This document shows, piece by piece, positions 1-6,384 of a DNA stretch of 17,017 bases. Position 1 is the stretch's first letter, and every line of letters starts with the position of its first letter. The stretch comes from an uncultured bacterium. GTDB taxonomy: Bacteria; Gemmatimonadota; Gemmatimonadetes; Longimicrobiales; RSA9. The notes beneath the pieces were generated by a model. The model did no database searches, was not told the DNA's origin, and saw only the letters and a list, made by a program, of their open reading frames with translations. A program made the translations under genes and the position numbers. The stretch lies in assembly GCA_937995995.1 (NCBI GenBank), contig CALKIP010000045.1, positions 1-17,017 of the forward strand, written 5' to 3'.

Positions 1-72
1 GTAGGCGACGCCAGACACCCAGGCGAGAGCGGGCACAGGCGAAGCCGCCCGCAACGCGATCGCCTGAACGTG

Positions 73-106
73 GAACGGGCGCCGACCCTTCGGTCGGCGC
101 CCGTTC
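73..106. terminator. Strong hairpin, probable intrinsic terminator
   Basis: A perfect 15-bp stem (73-87 pairing with 92-106) closes on a 4-nt loop. It is followed on the plus strand by a short ACTGTTTA stretch and has little T on the other side. It lies about 80 nt beyond the stop of the minus-strand peptidase gene and could also serve a plus-strand gene entering from the left edge; an in-frame TAG at 2-4 could end such a gene. Direction is therefore left open. No coding region is supported between 1 and 185. A weaker 7-bp hairpin sits at 124-142. Confidence 0.65.
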
Positions 107-185
107 ACTGTTTACCTCCACTGTCGCCCCGCACTGGGGCGAGCGCGAGGTCTTCCCTACCCCACCTCGCCTCCGCCCTGCGGGG

Positions 186-1886
186 CTACCTCAGCATCGC
201 CTCCCGCTTCGCCTTGAACTCCGTGCCGTCCTTCCACTCCGGCCAGACGTCACCGTTGGCCACGCGGTAGCCGACCCCGAAGAGGAGGCGCAGGTCGTCG
301 ATCGCGCCGCTCAGGTCCCAGTCGGGCTTGATCTCGTCGGAGGGCGCGTGATAATCGTTCTCGTTGTACTCCGCGCGCTTCTGTTCGCCGTAGCCCTCGG
401 GCTTGCCGATGAAGCGCGTGCCGCCGTCGACGTAGAGCGCGGGGACGCCTTCCTTGGCGAACTCGAAGTGGTCGGAGCGGTAGAAGAAGCCCTTTTCCGG
501 CTCCGGGTCGGGGACGACGACGCGCCCCTGGGCCTCGGCCTCGGCGATGAGCAGCTCCTCGAGCGTCGAGTTGCCGTAGCCGACGACGACGATGTCCTCG
601 GTCCGCCCCCACTGGTTCAGCCCGTCGATGTTGATGTTGGCGAGCGTCTTCTCGAGCGGGTACAGCGGATTCTGCGCGTAGTACTTGGCGCCGAGCAGCC
701 CCTGCTCCTCGGCCGTCACGGCCAGGAAGAGGATCGAGCGCGCCGGCGGCTCGGGGAGCTCGGTGAAGGCGCGGGCGAGCTCGATCATCCCGCCGGTCCC
801 CGTCGCGTTGTCGAAGGCGCCGTTGTAGATCTGGTCGCCCTCGAGCGTCTCGTCGGTGCCGAGGTGGTCCCAGTGCGCGGTATAGACGACGTACTCGTCA
901 CGCCGCTCCGGGTCGCTCCCCTCGAGCTTGGCGACGACGTTGCGTGAGCGCACCTCGCGGATCGTGTTCGTGGCCCGGAAATCGGCCGTGGCGCCGAGTG
1001 CGACCGGCTCGAAGTCCGGCCGGCGCGCGGCCTCCTTGAGCGCATCGAAATCGTGGCCCGCGGCGGCGAAGAGTTCACGCGCCTTGGCGTCGGTGATCCA
1101 CCCCTCGATCGCGACGCGGCCGGCGTTGCCGTCCTCGGAGCCGATGTCGAAGTTCTCGCGACCCCAGCTTCCGGTCACGACTTCCCACGGGTAGCCGGCG
1201 GGTCCGGTCTCGTGGACGATGATCGCCGCTGCCGCACCAAGTTCGCTCGCGATCTCGTACTTGTACGTCCAGCGGCCGTAGTACGTCATCGCCTCGCCCT
1301 TGAACATCGACTCGTCGAGGCGTGACGGGTCGTTCGGGTCGGCGACGGCCGGGTCGTTGACGAGCATGATGATCGTCTTGCCGGCAACGTCGAGCCCCTT
1401 GTAGTCGTCCCACCCGTACTCCGGCGCGACGACGCCGTAGCCGACGAAGACGACCTCGGAGTCCTCGACGGTGACTTCGGGCTCCAGGCGTCGCGTGACG
1501 CCGACGTAGTCCTGCGGGAAGGTGAGCGGCAGCGTCTGGCCACCGATGTCGATCGAGGCGCTCGAGCGCGTCGTGATCCCGACGAGTGGGACTTCCTGTG
1601 TCCAGCTCCCGTCCGGGTTGCCGGGCTCGAGACCGAGTGCGCGGAACTGCTCCGTCAGGTACTCGACGGTCAGATCCTCGCCCGGTGTTGCGGGCGCGCG
1701 GCCGCCGAACTCGTCGGCGGAGAGGGTGGCCACGTGGCTCAGCAGTCGTTCGCTGTCGAGCGACTCGGCCGCGGCCGCGACCTCGGCCGGGAGTGCGGCG
1801 TCGGCCGCGGGCTCGCCCGCGCCGCATGCCGCGGCCGCGAGCACCGCGGCGAACAACGGGAGGTGGAGAATGCGCTGGCTCTTCAC
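186..1886 (-). CDS. Exported M28-family zinc metallopeptidase with PA domain (lipoprotein)
   Basis: 566 aa. Likely an aminopeptidase or carboxypeptidase-like M28 enzyme releasing amino acids from peptides outside the cytoplasm. A lipoprotein signal peptide runs over residues 1-21 with Cys21 after an A-A-A lipobox. A protease-associated (PA) insert lies at about 135-260. The metal-binding set is complete: His338 in TAHWDHLG, Asp359 in GAFDNATG, Glu393-Glu394 in TAEEQG, Asp421 in NIDG and His473 in RSDHFEF. A YHAPSDE motif near 512 is also typical of the family. Start: GTG at 1884-1886 is preceded by AAGGAGG four bases upstream; the frame is open further upstream, but no homologous sequence or better ribosome site is seen there. 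The gene stands alone, separated from the next minus-strand gene by a 0.8 kb gap containing that gene's terminator. Substrate cannot be told from sequence; glutamyl-cyclase-like or dipeptidase specificity remain possible. Confidence 0.93.
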   Translation of the reverse strand: MKSQRILHLPLFAAVLAAAACGAGEPAADAALPAEVAAAAESLDSERLLSHVATLSADEFGGRAPATPGEDLTVEYLTEQFRALGLEPGNPDGSWTQEVPLVGITTRSSASIDIGGQTLPLTFPQDYVGVTRRLEPEVTVEDSEVVFVGYGVVAPEYGWDDYKGLDVAGKTIIMLVNDPAVADPNDPSRLDESMFKGEAMTYYGRWTYKYEIASELGAAAAIIVHETGPAGYPWEVVTGSWGRENFDIGSEDGNAGRVAIEGWITDAKARELFAAAGHDFDALKEAARRPDFEPVALGATADFRATNTIREVRSRNVVAKLEGSDPERRDEYVVYTAHWDHLGTDETLEGDQIYNGAFDNATGTGGMIELARAFTELPEPPARSILFLAVTAEEQGLLGAKYYAQNPLYPLEKTLANINIDGLNQWGRTEDIVVVGYGNSTLEELLIAEAEAQGRVVVPDPEPEKGFFYRSDHFEFAKEGVPALYVDGGTRFIGKPEGYGEQKRAEYNENDYHAPSDEIKPDWDLSGAIDDLRLLFGVGYRVANGDVWPEWKDGTEFKAKREAMLR

Positions 1887-1952
1887 GATGCCTCCTTGGA
1901 TGGGGAGATCCAGCCGAAACGACCGCGGGCTCACGGCCGTCGCTTCGGTAAG

Positions 1953-1986
1953 GCTATAGGCCACGTTAAGCGCGAGGGTTCCCGGA
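1953..1986 (-). promoter_or_regulatory. Possible promoter of the M28 peptidase gene
   Basis: On the minus strand a TATAGC hexamer (1953-1958) resembles a -10 element and would place transcription start about 60 nt before the GTG codon. Seventeen bases upstream lies GAACCC, which is not a good sigma-70 -35 box but resembles an ECF-type GGAAC element. This is a weak, eye-made match. Confidence 0.2.
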
Positions 1987-2058
1987 AAGCAAGCAATTCC
2001 GGTCCCGGGCGGAGAGGGCGCGGGAGCCATCGTCGTGGTTCGGGCGGCGTTCAGGGCA

Positions 2059-2133
2059 GTGGCTGCCGCGTTTCTCGCAGAGGGCGCGGAGCCGCGGAGG
2101 AAAGCCCTCGTTTTCACACGGAGGCACGGGGAG
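2059..2133 (+). repeat. Intergenic repeat, copy 1
   Basis: Contains TGGCTGC, then TCTCGCAGAGGGCGCGGAG, GCCGCGGAG and further on TTTTCACACGGAGGCACGG. The same ordered blocks occur on the opposite strand at 2475-2568. Dispersed 'CCTCCGTG..CTCCGCGGCTCCGCGCCCTCTGCGAGA' elements of this type are, from memory, common between genes in several environmental phyla; their function is not known to me. Confidence 0.7.
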
Positions 2134-2259
2134 CTGGCGGGGGCCATCCTCTGGTCGCGGGGCCCGTTTCCCGGCGGGGCAGCGTTCCGGGCGTTCTGGT
2201 TCGTTGTTCCCGGCTCAGCCCGGATCTTCCGGCGTCGGCGCGGGCATCTACGCGTACGC

Positions 2260-2273
2260 ATCACGCGCGTGAT
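2260..2273. repeat. Perfect 14-bp palindrome
   Basis: ATCACGCGCGTGAT reads identically on both strands. It lies in the middle of the gap between the two repeat copies, adjacent to a TACGCGTA octamer palindrome (2249-2256). It could be a protein binding site, but no gene starts nearby, and alternating CG sequence makes chance palindromes more likely. Confidence 0.4.
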
Positions 2274-2474
2274 CCCGCTTACCCCGTGCTGCCGGCCCTC
2301 ACCCCGGCATGGCGGCACCCGCCGGATCAAAACGATCCAGCAACCCAGAACGTTGCCCCACGCGGAAGCATGCTGCACCTCGGCATCCCCGCACAGCCGG
2401 ATCAAACCACCAGGAGTGAAGGCGCTGCCCCCACCCGGACGCCCGCCCCACCCCGGCAGACAAGCCCACCCGAC

Positions 2475-2568
2475 ATCCGTGCCTCCGTGTCGCTCTGTAA
2501 AACCCCGACGTTCAGAATCTCCGCGGCTCCGCGCACCTCCGCGCCCTCTGCGAGAGATGGAACGCAGC
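2475..2568 (-). repeat. Intergenic repeat, copy 2 (inverted)
   Basis: On the minus strand it carries the same blocks as copy 1 in the same order: TGGCTGC, TCTCGCAGAGGGCGCGGAG, GCGCGGAGCCGCGGAGA, a TTTTACAGAG.. segment, then ACACGGAGGCACGGA. It differs by about ten extra bases that duplicate GCGCGGAG, and by a diverged middle. It begins about 22 nt beyond the terminator of the cyclase gene. Confidence 0.7.
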
Positions 2569-2589
2569 CATCCCCCGGAGACCGACTCG

Positions 2590-2624
2590 CAAAAGAGACG
2601 ACCCCGGTGCGCCCGGGGCCGTCT
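2590..2624 (-). terminator. Intrinsic terminator of the cyclase gene
   Basis: A 12-bp stem (2596-2607 with 2613-2624, one G-U pair on the minus-strand RNA) closes a 5-nt loop and is followed on the minus strand by CTTTTG (the AAAA at 2591-2594). It starts 42 nt after the stop codon of the cyclase-family gene. Confidence 0.85.
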
Positions 2625-2666
2625 GGAACCTGTGCATCGGTTCGGTTGTGTGCCGCGCGCGTCGGT

Positions 2667-3569
2667 CTACGGCACGAACGCCAGCACACGCACGGGTGCG
2701 CCGGTGCCGTCGCGCAGCTTCACCGGAGCGGCGATCAGGAGCGCGCCCTTCGCCGGGAGCTGGTCGACGTTCGTCAGGCTGGTCAGGCCGTACTTGCCCG
2801 CGCCCAGCATGATGTTGTGGTTCGGGAAGGCGGGGTCGAAGGTGCCGGCCATCCCGGCGTCGGTGCCGACCGTCTCGACACCGATGCCACGGACATCGCG
2901 CTCGTAGGCCAGGAACTCGCTGAGTTCCTTGCTCGGTCCGGGCGAGTGCCCGCCGTTCAGGTACGCGGCCGGGTCGTTGTAGCGCGAGCTCCAGCCGGTC
3001 TGCAGGATGACCCACGCACCCGCCGGGATGCGGCCGTGGCGGCGCTCCCAGGCACGCGCGTCCTCGACGGTGACCAGGTAGTCGTCGTCGTTGGCGACCT
3101 TGTCGCGCACGTCGATGACGATGGCCGGGCCGACCAGCTCCTCGGCCGGGATGTCGTCGATGCAGTCGCCGAAGCGCCCGCTCAGCCAGTGGCACGGCAC
3201 GTCCATGTGCGTGCCGGTGTGCTCGCCGAGATGGATCGCGTACCACGCCCACTCGGGGCCACGAGCGTCGAAGAAGGAAATCTCCTCACGGCTGTAGCCG
3301 GGCGAATTCGCGAACGGTGCCGGAAGGCCGATGACCGGCGTGTTCTCGTCGAGCGTCTGCGTGAGGTCGACGATCCGCTTGTAGCCGCGCAGCAGCCCGG
3401 GCAGTGCCGGGCCGCCCCGCCCCGCGGGCGCCGCGGCCATGGACGGCCCGGCCTCGGGACCGACGACCGCCTCCTCCGGCGTCGCGCCGTTCCCGTCCGA
3501 GCACGCCGCGGCCGCGAGTCCGATCGCACCGATGGCCAGGACCGACCTGAACAACCTGGTTTCGCGCAT
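2667..3569 (-). CDS. Cyclase-family (kynurenine formamidase-like) metal hydrolase, lipoprotein
   Basis: 300 aa. The family includes arylformamidases that open N-formylkynurenine and other amide or lactam hydrolases using a bound divalent metal. The signature HTGTHMDVPCHW is at 117-128 (His117, His121, Asp123 and His127 are the expected metal ligands), with supporting ILQTGW at about 188 and VETVGTDAG at about 231. Residues 1-23 form a lipoprotein signal peptide with Cys23 after L-A-A-A-A, so the enzyme is probably exported and membrane-anchored, which is less usual for kynurenine formamidase and argues for another substrate. A Gly/Ala/Pro linker (24-55) precedes the domain. The ATG at 3567-3569 has AAGGAG four bases upstream; longer starts would bury the signal peptide. 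It follows the STAS-like gene on the same strand by 85 nt and may be cotranscribed with it. A strong terminator follows. Confidence 0.9.
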   Translation of the reverse strand: MRETRLFRSVLAIGAIGLAAAACSDGNGATPEEAVVGPEAGPSMAAAPAGRGGPALPGLLRGYKRIVDLTQTLDENTPVIGLPAPFANSPGYSREEISFFDARGPEWAWYAIHLGEHTGTHMDVPCHWLSGRFGDCIDDIPAEELVGPAIVIDVRDKVANDDDYLVTVEDARAWERRHGRIPAGAWVILQTGWSSRYNDPAAYLNGGHSPGPSKELSEFLAYERDVRGIGVETVGTDAGMAGTFDPAFPNHNIMLGAGKYGLTSLTNVDQLPAKGALLIAAPVKLRDGTGAPVRVLAFVP

Positions 3570-3624
3570 GCTTCTCCTTGGGTTGAATGAATCCGCGCGC
3601 CGTGCCCCTTCACACGGCGCGTGT

Positions 3625-3647
3625 CGGCGGGCGCGCGTGCCCCGCCG
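3625..3647 (-). terminator. Hairpin after the STAS-like gene
   Basis: A 7-bp CGGCGGG/CCCGCCG stem with a 9-nt loop begins 8 nt after the stop of the small STAS-like gene. No T-run follows, so it may be only an attenuating or RNA-stabilising hairpin between that gene and the cyclase gene. Confidence 0.3.
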
Positions 3648-3654
3648 AAGCCGG

Positions 3655-4038
3655 TCAGAGGCGGACGCGCGCCTCCTCGAGGACGCGCTCGGCCTCTTCG
3701 GGCGAGACGACATCCGTCGTCACATCGTCGTGCGGCGAGGCCTCGCGGGCGAGGCGCGCCGTCTGGAGCCGCTGGATCGTCGAGTCGGAGAGGTGGGCGC
3801 AGCAGGCGACGCCGCGCGTACGGGCGTACGCGATCGCGTTGCCCATGATCTCGGCGCTTTCCGGGCCGGCCGGCTTCAGCCCCCGCATGTCCGCCAGCAC
3901 CAGGTGCGGCCCGCCGGCGTACGCATCGGTCGCCGCGATGTAGGCGTCGGCCCACTCCTTCATCTCGTTCTCACGCATGAACCCGCTCATGCGCAGGTAG
4001 ATCGTGCGCTTCTCCTGATCGTTCCGTACGTCCCACAT
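3655..4038 (-). CDS. Small STAS/SpoIIAA-like protein
   Basis: 127 aa, soluble, no signal peptide or membrane segment. The alternating strand-helix pattern fits a STAS-like fold: strand YLRMSGF (14-20), helix MKEWADAYIAATDAY (26-40), strand HLVLADMRG (45-53), helix around 60-74, strand VACCAHLS (77-84), helix 86-100, and a final strand and helix to 127. The C-terminal half (RLQTARLAREASPHDDV) resembles STAS-like proteins I recall from bacteria. The usual DSSG phosphorylation motif of SpoIIAA is not visible after Asp50. ATG 4036-4038 has a GGGGA element just upstream; a GTG at 4072-4074 in the same frame is an alternative. The gene overlaps the 3' end of the MCP gene by 68 nt in another frame, suggesting translational coupling and a shared signalling role. 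Family assignment is from fold pattern, so moderate. Confidence 0.7.
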   Translation of the reverse strand: MWDVRNDQEKRTIYLRMSGFMRENEMKEWADAYIAATDAYAGGPHLVLADMRGLKPAGPESAEIMGNAIAYARTRGVACCAHLSDSTIQRLQTARLAREASPHDDVTTDVVSPEEAERVLEEARVRL

Positions 4039-5440
4039 CGGTCCCCATCCAGTTGGTCGGTTGCAGGGATTCACCGGCCGAGCCGTCCGGCCGGAGCAGG
4101 TGGTTCAGCCGTGCCGAGGCATCGGCCATCTCGGCCAGACCGGCGGCCATCTCCTCGGCGGTGGCGCTCATTTCCTCGGTCGCGGCCGCGACCTCGGTGA
4201 TCTCCGCGCTCAGTTCCTCGAGCGCGGCGGCGTTGATCTTGATCTGCCGCTCGATCTCCTCGGTGCCGGCCTGTACGACGACCATGTGGTCGGCAGCAGA
4301 GCGTGTCTGCTCGACGACCGTGCGAAAACCGCCCACGGCCTCATCGACGCCGAGGGCGACGAGCTCACCGGTCCGCAGACACCGATCGAGCATCCTGCCC
4401 AGCCGGTCGGCGGCCCGCGTCGCGTCCCGGACGACCGACTGGATCTCCTGGGCGGCGGATGCCGCATTCTCCGCCAGTGTGCGCACTTCGTCGGCGACGA
4501 CGGTGAAGCCGTGGCCCGACTCGCCGAAGCGCGCGGCCTCGATCGCCGCGTTCAGCGCCAAGATGTTGGTCTGGCGGGTGATCGAGCGGATCGTGTCGAC
4601 GAAGGCGGCCGTCCGCTCCGCGGCGGCCGAGAGGTCCCCGAGCCCCTGGGCCGTCGCCCGCACGTCCTCGATGAAGGCCTGCACGCTGTGCGTGCTTTCG
4701 ATGATCGCCGCCTCCTGCGACTCGGCGAGTTCACGCATCGAGGCGTTCAGCCGGGCCGCCTCCGTGACGCCGACCACGACCTCACGGGTCGCCGCGGTGA
4801 TCATCTCGCCCGCTTCCGCGGCACGCTGGACCGCCGCCGCCTTCGCGCCGGCATCGTCCGACAGCTCCTGCACCGACGCCGCGACCTCCTGGCCCGCCGC
4901 CGAGAGCTCCTGCGTCGTCGCCGCGAGCCGCTCGACCTCCGGGCCGCTCTCCCGCACGAGACGCCCGAGCTCCAGGCGAAGCCGCTCGCCACGCCCGGCC
5001 AGCGCCTCGAGCGAGCGCGCCGCCAGGTCCAGCGCCGGGCTCGCCAGCGCCGGCCGCGCCGGGACGGCGTCGTCGCCTGGCGCGCCCTCGACAAGCCGCC
5101 CGGCCCACTCTCCCAGCCGGGCGATCTCCATGACCGTGCGACGCCTCGCGTGGATGCTGGAGACCAGCAGGAGCGAGAGCAGGGCGAGGAGCAGGCGAGG
5201 CGCCACGCCGGCGTCGCCCGCGAACGAGGCGATCATGGCGACGGCCGCGGCAGCGGCCAGCATCCAGTCCGACCGGCCGATGAGGCGTACCGCGTCGTCC
5301 CACCGCTCCACCCCGCGACGGGCCGTGGCTCGGAGCGCGGCCGTGCTCTGCCTCGTCCACCTCCACACACACCGCCGGGCGCCACCCCACACACGTCGCA
5401 CCGACCGACCCCAAGCCCGGATCCCTGCTCCTCGCCTCAT
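3971..5440 (-). CDS. Methyl-accepting chemotaxis protein without sensory domain
   Basis: 489 aa. MCPs couple a stimulus to CheA kinase through CheW. The signalling tip is unmistakable: ITRQTNILALNAAIEAARFG (287-306) followed by GFTVVADEVRTLAE (311-324). Flanking heptad-rich helices (about 165-285 and 325-445) contain adaptation-like sites such as TQELSAAGQEVAASVQELS and ATEEMSATAEEMAAG. Two hydrophobic segments (about 60-76 and 82-96) are separated by only a few residues, so there is almost no periplasmic loop and no ligand-binding domain; no clear HAMP follows. The N terminus (1-58) is basic and predicted cytoplasmic. The ATG at 5438-5440 lacks a good ribosome site, so an in-frame GTG downstream is possible. 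No cheA, cheW, cheR or cheB is in the window. The 3' end overlaps the STAS-like gene; residues after about 450 are unlike typical MCP ends and exist in that overlap. Confidence 0.93.
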   Translation of the reverse strand: MRRGAGIRAWGRSVRRVWGGARRCVWRWTRQSTAALRATARRGVERWDDAVRLIGRSDWMLAAAAAVAMIASFAGDAGVAPRLLLALLSLLLVSSIHARRRTVMEIARLGEWAGRLVEGAPGDDAVPARPALASPALDLAARSLEALAGRGERLRLELGRLVRESGPEVERLAATTQELSAAGQEVAASVQELSDDAGAKAAAVQRAAEAGEMITAATREVVVGVTEAARLNASMRELAESQEAAIIESTHSVQAFIEDVRATAQGLGDLSAAAERTAAFVDTIRSITRQTNILALNAAIEAARFGESGHGFTVVADEVRTLAENAASAAQEIQSVVRDATRAADRLGRMLDRCLRTGELVALGVDEAVGGFRTVVEQTRSAADHMVVVQAGTEEIERQIKINAAALEELSAEITEVAAATEEMSATAEEMAAGLAEMADASARLNHLLRPDGSAGESLQPTNWMGTDVGRTERSGEAHDLPAHERVHA

Positions 5441-5489
5441 CGCGGATGTGCTGCTTCGCTTCGAAACTTCGACTTTGGAACGTTGCGTA

Positions 5490-5515
5490 CGCGTGTTGAG
5501 AACGGTTCACACGCG
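5490..5515. promoter_or_regulatory. Nested inverted repeat upstream of the MCP gene
   Basis: Seven-base arms CGCGTGT (5490-5496) and ACACGCG (5509-5515) flank an inner GAAC-G-GTTC palindrome. It sits about 50-75 nt upstream of the MCP start, where an operator would be placed, but no binding factor is identified. Confidence 0.4.
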
Positions 5516-5650
5516 CTTCGACGACCGCCGCGGCAGGTGCAGGGCGCATACCAGGCGGGCCGACCGCACCCACACCTCGCGGAACCGCGGGACCACGGTC
5601 ACGAGCTCGCGAGCGGGAACCCGGCCGCCGGGCAGGACAGGGGCGGAAGT

Positions 5651-5666
5651 CGGTTCCATGGAACCG
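5651..5666. promoter_or_regulatory. Perfect 16-bp palindrome, candidate operator
   Basis: CGGTTCCATGGAACCG is identical on both strands. It lies 27 nt upstream of a candidate -35 box for the receiver gene and about 210 nt upstream of the MCP start, in the shared divergent region. A dimeric regulator binding here could act on either gene; this is inference. Confidence 0.5.
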
Positions 5667-5693
5667 CAAAAAATGCCGACGACGAAGGCGCCA

Positions 5694-5723
5694 TTGACGC
5701 CGTCAAGAGGGGAGCGGTACCTT
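5694..5723 (+). promoter_or_regulatory. Possible sigma-70-type promoter for the receiver gene
   Basis: TTGACG (5694-5699, five of six matches to the -35 consensus) is followed after 18 nt by TACCTT (5718-5723, a weak -10 retaining TA and the last T). Transcription would start near 5731, leaving a leader of about 130 nt. Confidence 0.35.
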
Positions 5724-5863
5724 GCCGTATCGATCGGGCCGACCCACCACACGCCGCCGGCCCGAGACGCGTCGCCAGAAGGGGCGCCACCCGGCCCCGA
5801 CGCGAGTTCCATTGCACACAACGGTCACGGCACGGTCCTGTCGCGCCACGCCACGAGCCCCTC

Positions 5864-6250
5864 ATGCCCTGGCACATCCTGGTCGTAGACGACGATTCCG
5901 CCGTACGCGGACTGATCGCATCCACCCTCCGGCGGCGCGGCGCCGAGAGCATCGAGGTCGCCGATGCCGGGTCCGCGCTGGCCCGCATACGCGCCGAGCG
6001 CTTCGACCTCCTCATCACCAACATCGAGATGCCGGGCCGCACGGGCCTCTGGCTCCTCGAAGAGGCGAAGGCCCACCGCCCCGATCTACCGGTCCTGGTC
6101 GTGACCGGAGGCGTCCCCGAGGACGCGGAGACGAGCCCACTCCACCTGGCCGACGCCGTGGTCCTGAAGCCGTTCCGCCTGAACGACCTCTACGACCGCG
6201 TACGCTCCGCGCTCGAGGCGCGAGAGGCCGACGGCCGATCCAGGGCGTAG
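5864..6250 (+). CDS. Single-domain receiver protein with Asn at the phosphoacceptor site
   Basis: 128 aa, CheY-like fold only, no output domain. It starts HILVVDDDSAVR, giving the acidic cluster Asp9-Asp10-Asp11. The conserved switch Thr is Thr81 (VVTGG) and the conserved Lys is Lys102 (LKPF). At the phosphorylation site, where the family has a D.xMPG motif, the sequence reads LLITNIEMPG, so Asn53 (codon AAC) replaces the expected Asp. All other residues are intact, which argues for a functional pseudo-receiver rather than a decayed gene. ATG 5864 lacks a good ribosome site; no better start is seen, and the fold begins right at it. The gene is followed 134 nt later by the MoeB-type gene and faces away from the MCP gene. 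It could act in the MCP or kinase pathway, but this is inferred only from position. Confidence 0.9.
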   Translation: MPWHILVVDDDSAVRGLIASTLRRRGAESIEVADAGSALARIRAERFDLLITNIEMPGRTGLWLLEEAKAHRPDLPVLVVTGGVPEDAETSPLHLADAVVLKPFRLNDLYDRVRSALEAREADGRSRA

Positions 6251-6252
6251 CG

Positions 6253-6278
6253 GAACCCCGGAGGGCACCTTCGGGTTC
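6253..6278 (+). terminator. Hairpin immediately after the receiver gene
   Basis: An 11-bp stem interrupted by one bulged C (6253-6264 with 6268-6278) with a 3-nt loop starts two bases after the receiver stop codon. No T-run follows directly. A second hairpin (GCCCCG 6294-6299 with CGGGGC 6310-6315) is followed by GTCTTTCT and may provide the actual stop, probably incomplete. A third small inverted repeat lies at 6337-6354. Confidence 0.4.
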
Positions 6279-6384
6279 AGGGGATGAGGCATGGCCCCGT
6301 TTCCCACGCCGGGGCGTCTTTCTGGCTTTGGAGTCGCGCCCACTGGTCTGGGCGTGAATTCCGTTCGGATGGATGAGGAATCCA

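Larger units (their letters stand above)
1887..2589. other. 0.7 kb non-coding gap with repeats
   Basis: No gene is supported on either strand: the long open frames here arise from low stop frequency in high-G+C DNA and their translations are Arg/Pro-rich with no recognisable domain. The gap holds a possible promoter for the peptidase gene, two inverted copies of an intergenic repeat (2059-2133 and 2475-2568), a perfect 14-bp palindrome (2260-2273), a GGATC-aaaac-GATCC inverted repeat near 2322, and two copies of GCCGGATCAAA (about 2319 and 2396). Confidence 0.7.
5441..5863. other. Divergent regulatory region between MCP and receiver genes
   Basis: No gene is supported in these 0.4 kb. The two flanking genes are transcribed away from each other, so both promoters should be here. 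Visible elements are a nested inverted repeat at 5490-5515, a perfect 16-bp palindrome at 5651-5666, and a TTGACG/TACCTT promoter-like pair at 5694-5723 on the plus strand. Confidence 0.65.

Noticed and set aside
124..142. Second terminator after the M28 gene
   Set aside because: The 7-bp hairpin has no T-run on either strand; the 15-bp hairpin at 73-106 is the better candidate.
1887..2405. Upstream extension of the M28 peptidase frame
   Set aside because: It would place the lipoprotein signal peptide in the interior of the protein and crosses the intergenic repeat; the GTG at 1884-1886 has a strong ribosome site.
2059..2568. Insertion sequence or CRISPR array suggested by repeated sequence
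   Set aside because: No transposase frame, no terminal structure of an insertion sequence and no regularly spaced repeats; only two inverted copies are present.
1734..3590. Long plus-strand open frame across the M28/cyclase gap
   Set aside because: It is antisense to two well-supported genes and its translation is Arg/Pro-rich without any domain; high G+C content explains the lack of stops.
4061..5863. Long plus-strand open frame antisense to the MCP and continuous with the receiver gene
   Set aside because: Only the part from 5864 has a recognisable fold; the upstream part mirrors the MCP gene and has no family-like sequence.
6253..6384. Riboswitch ahead of the MoeB-type gene
   Set aside because: The leader has several short hairpins, but I recognise no conserved molybdenum cofactor, TPP or other riboswitch core.
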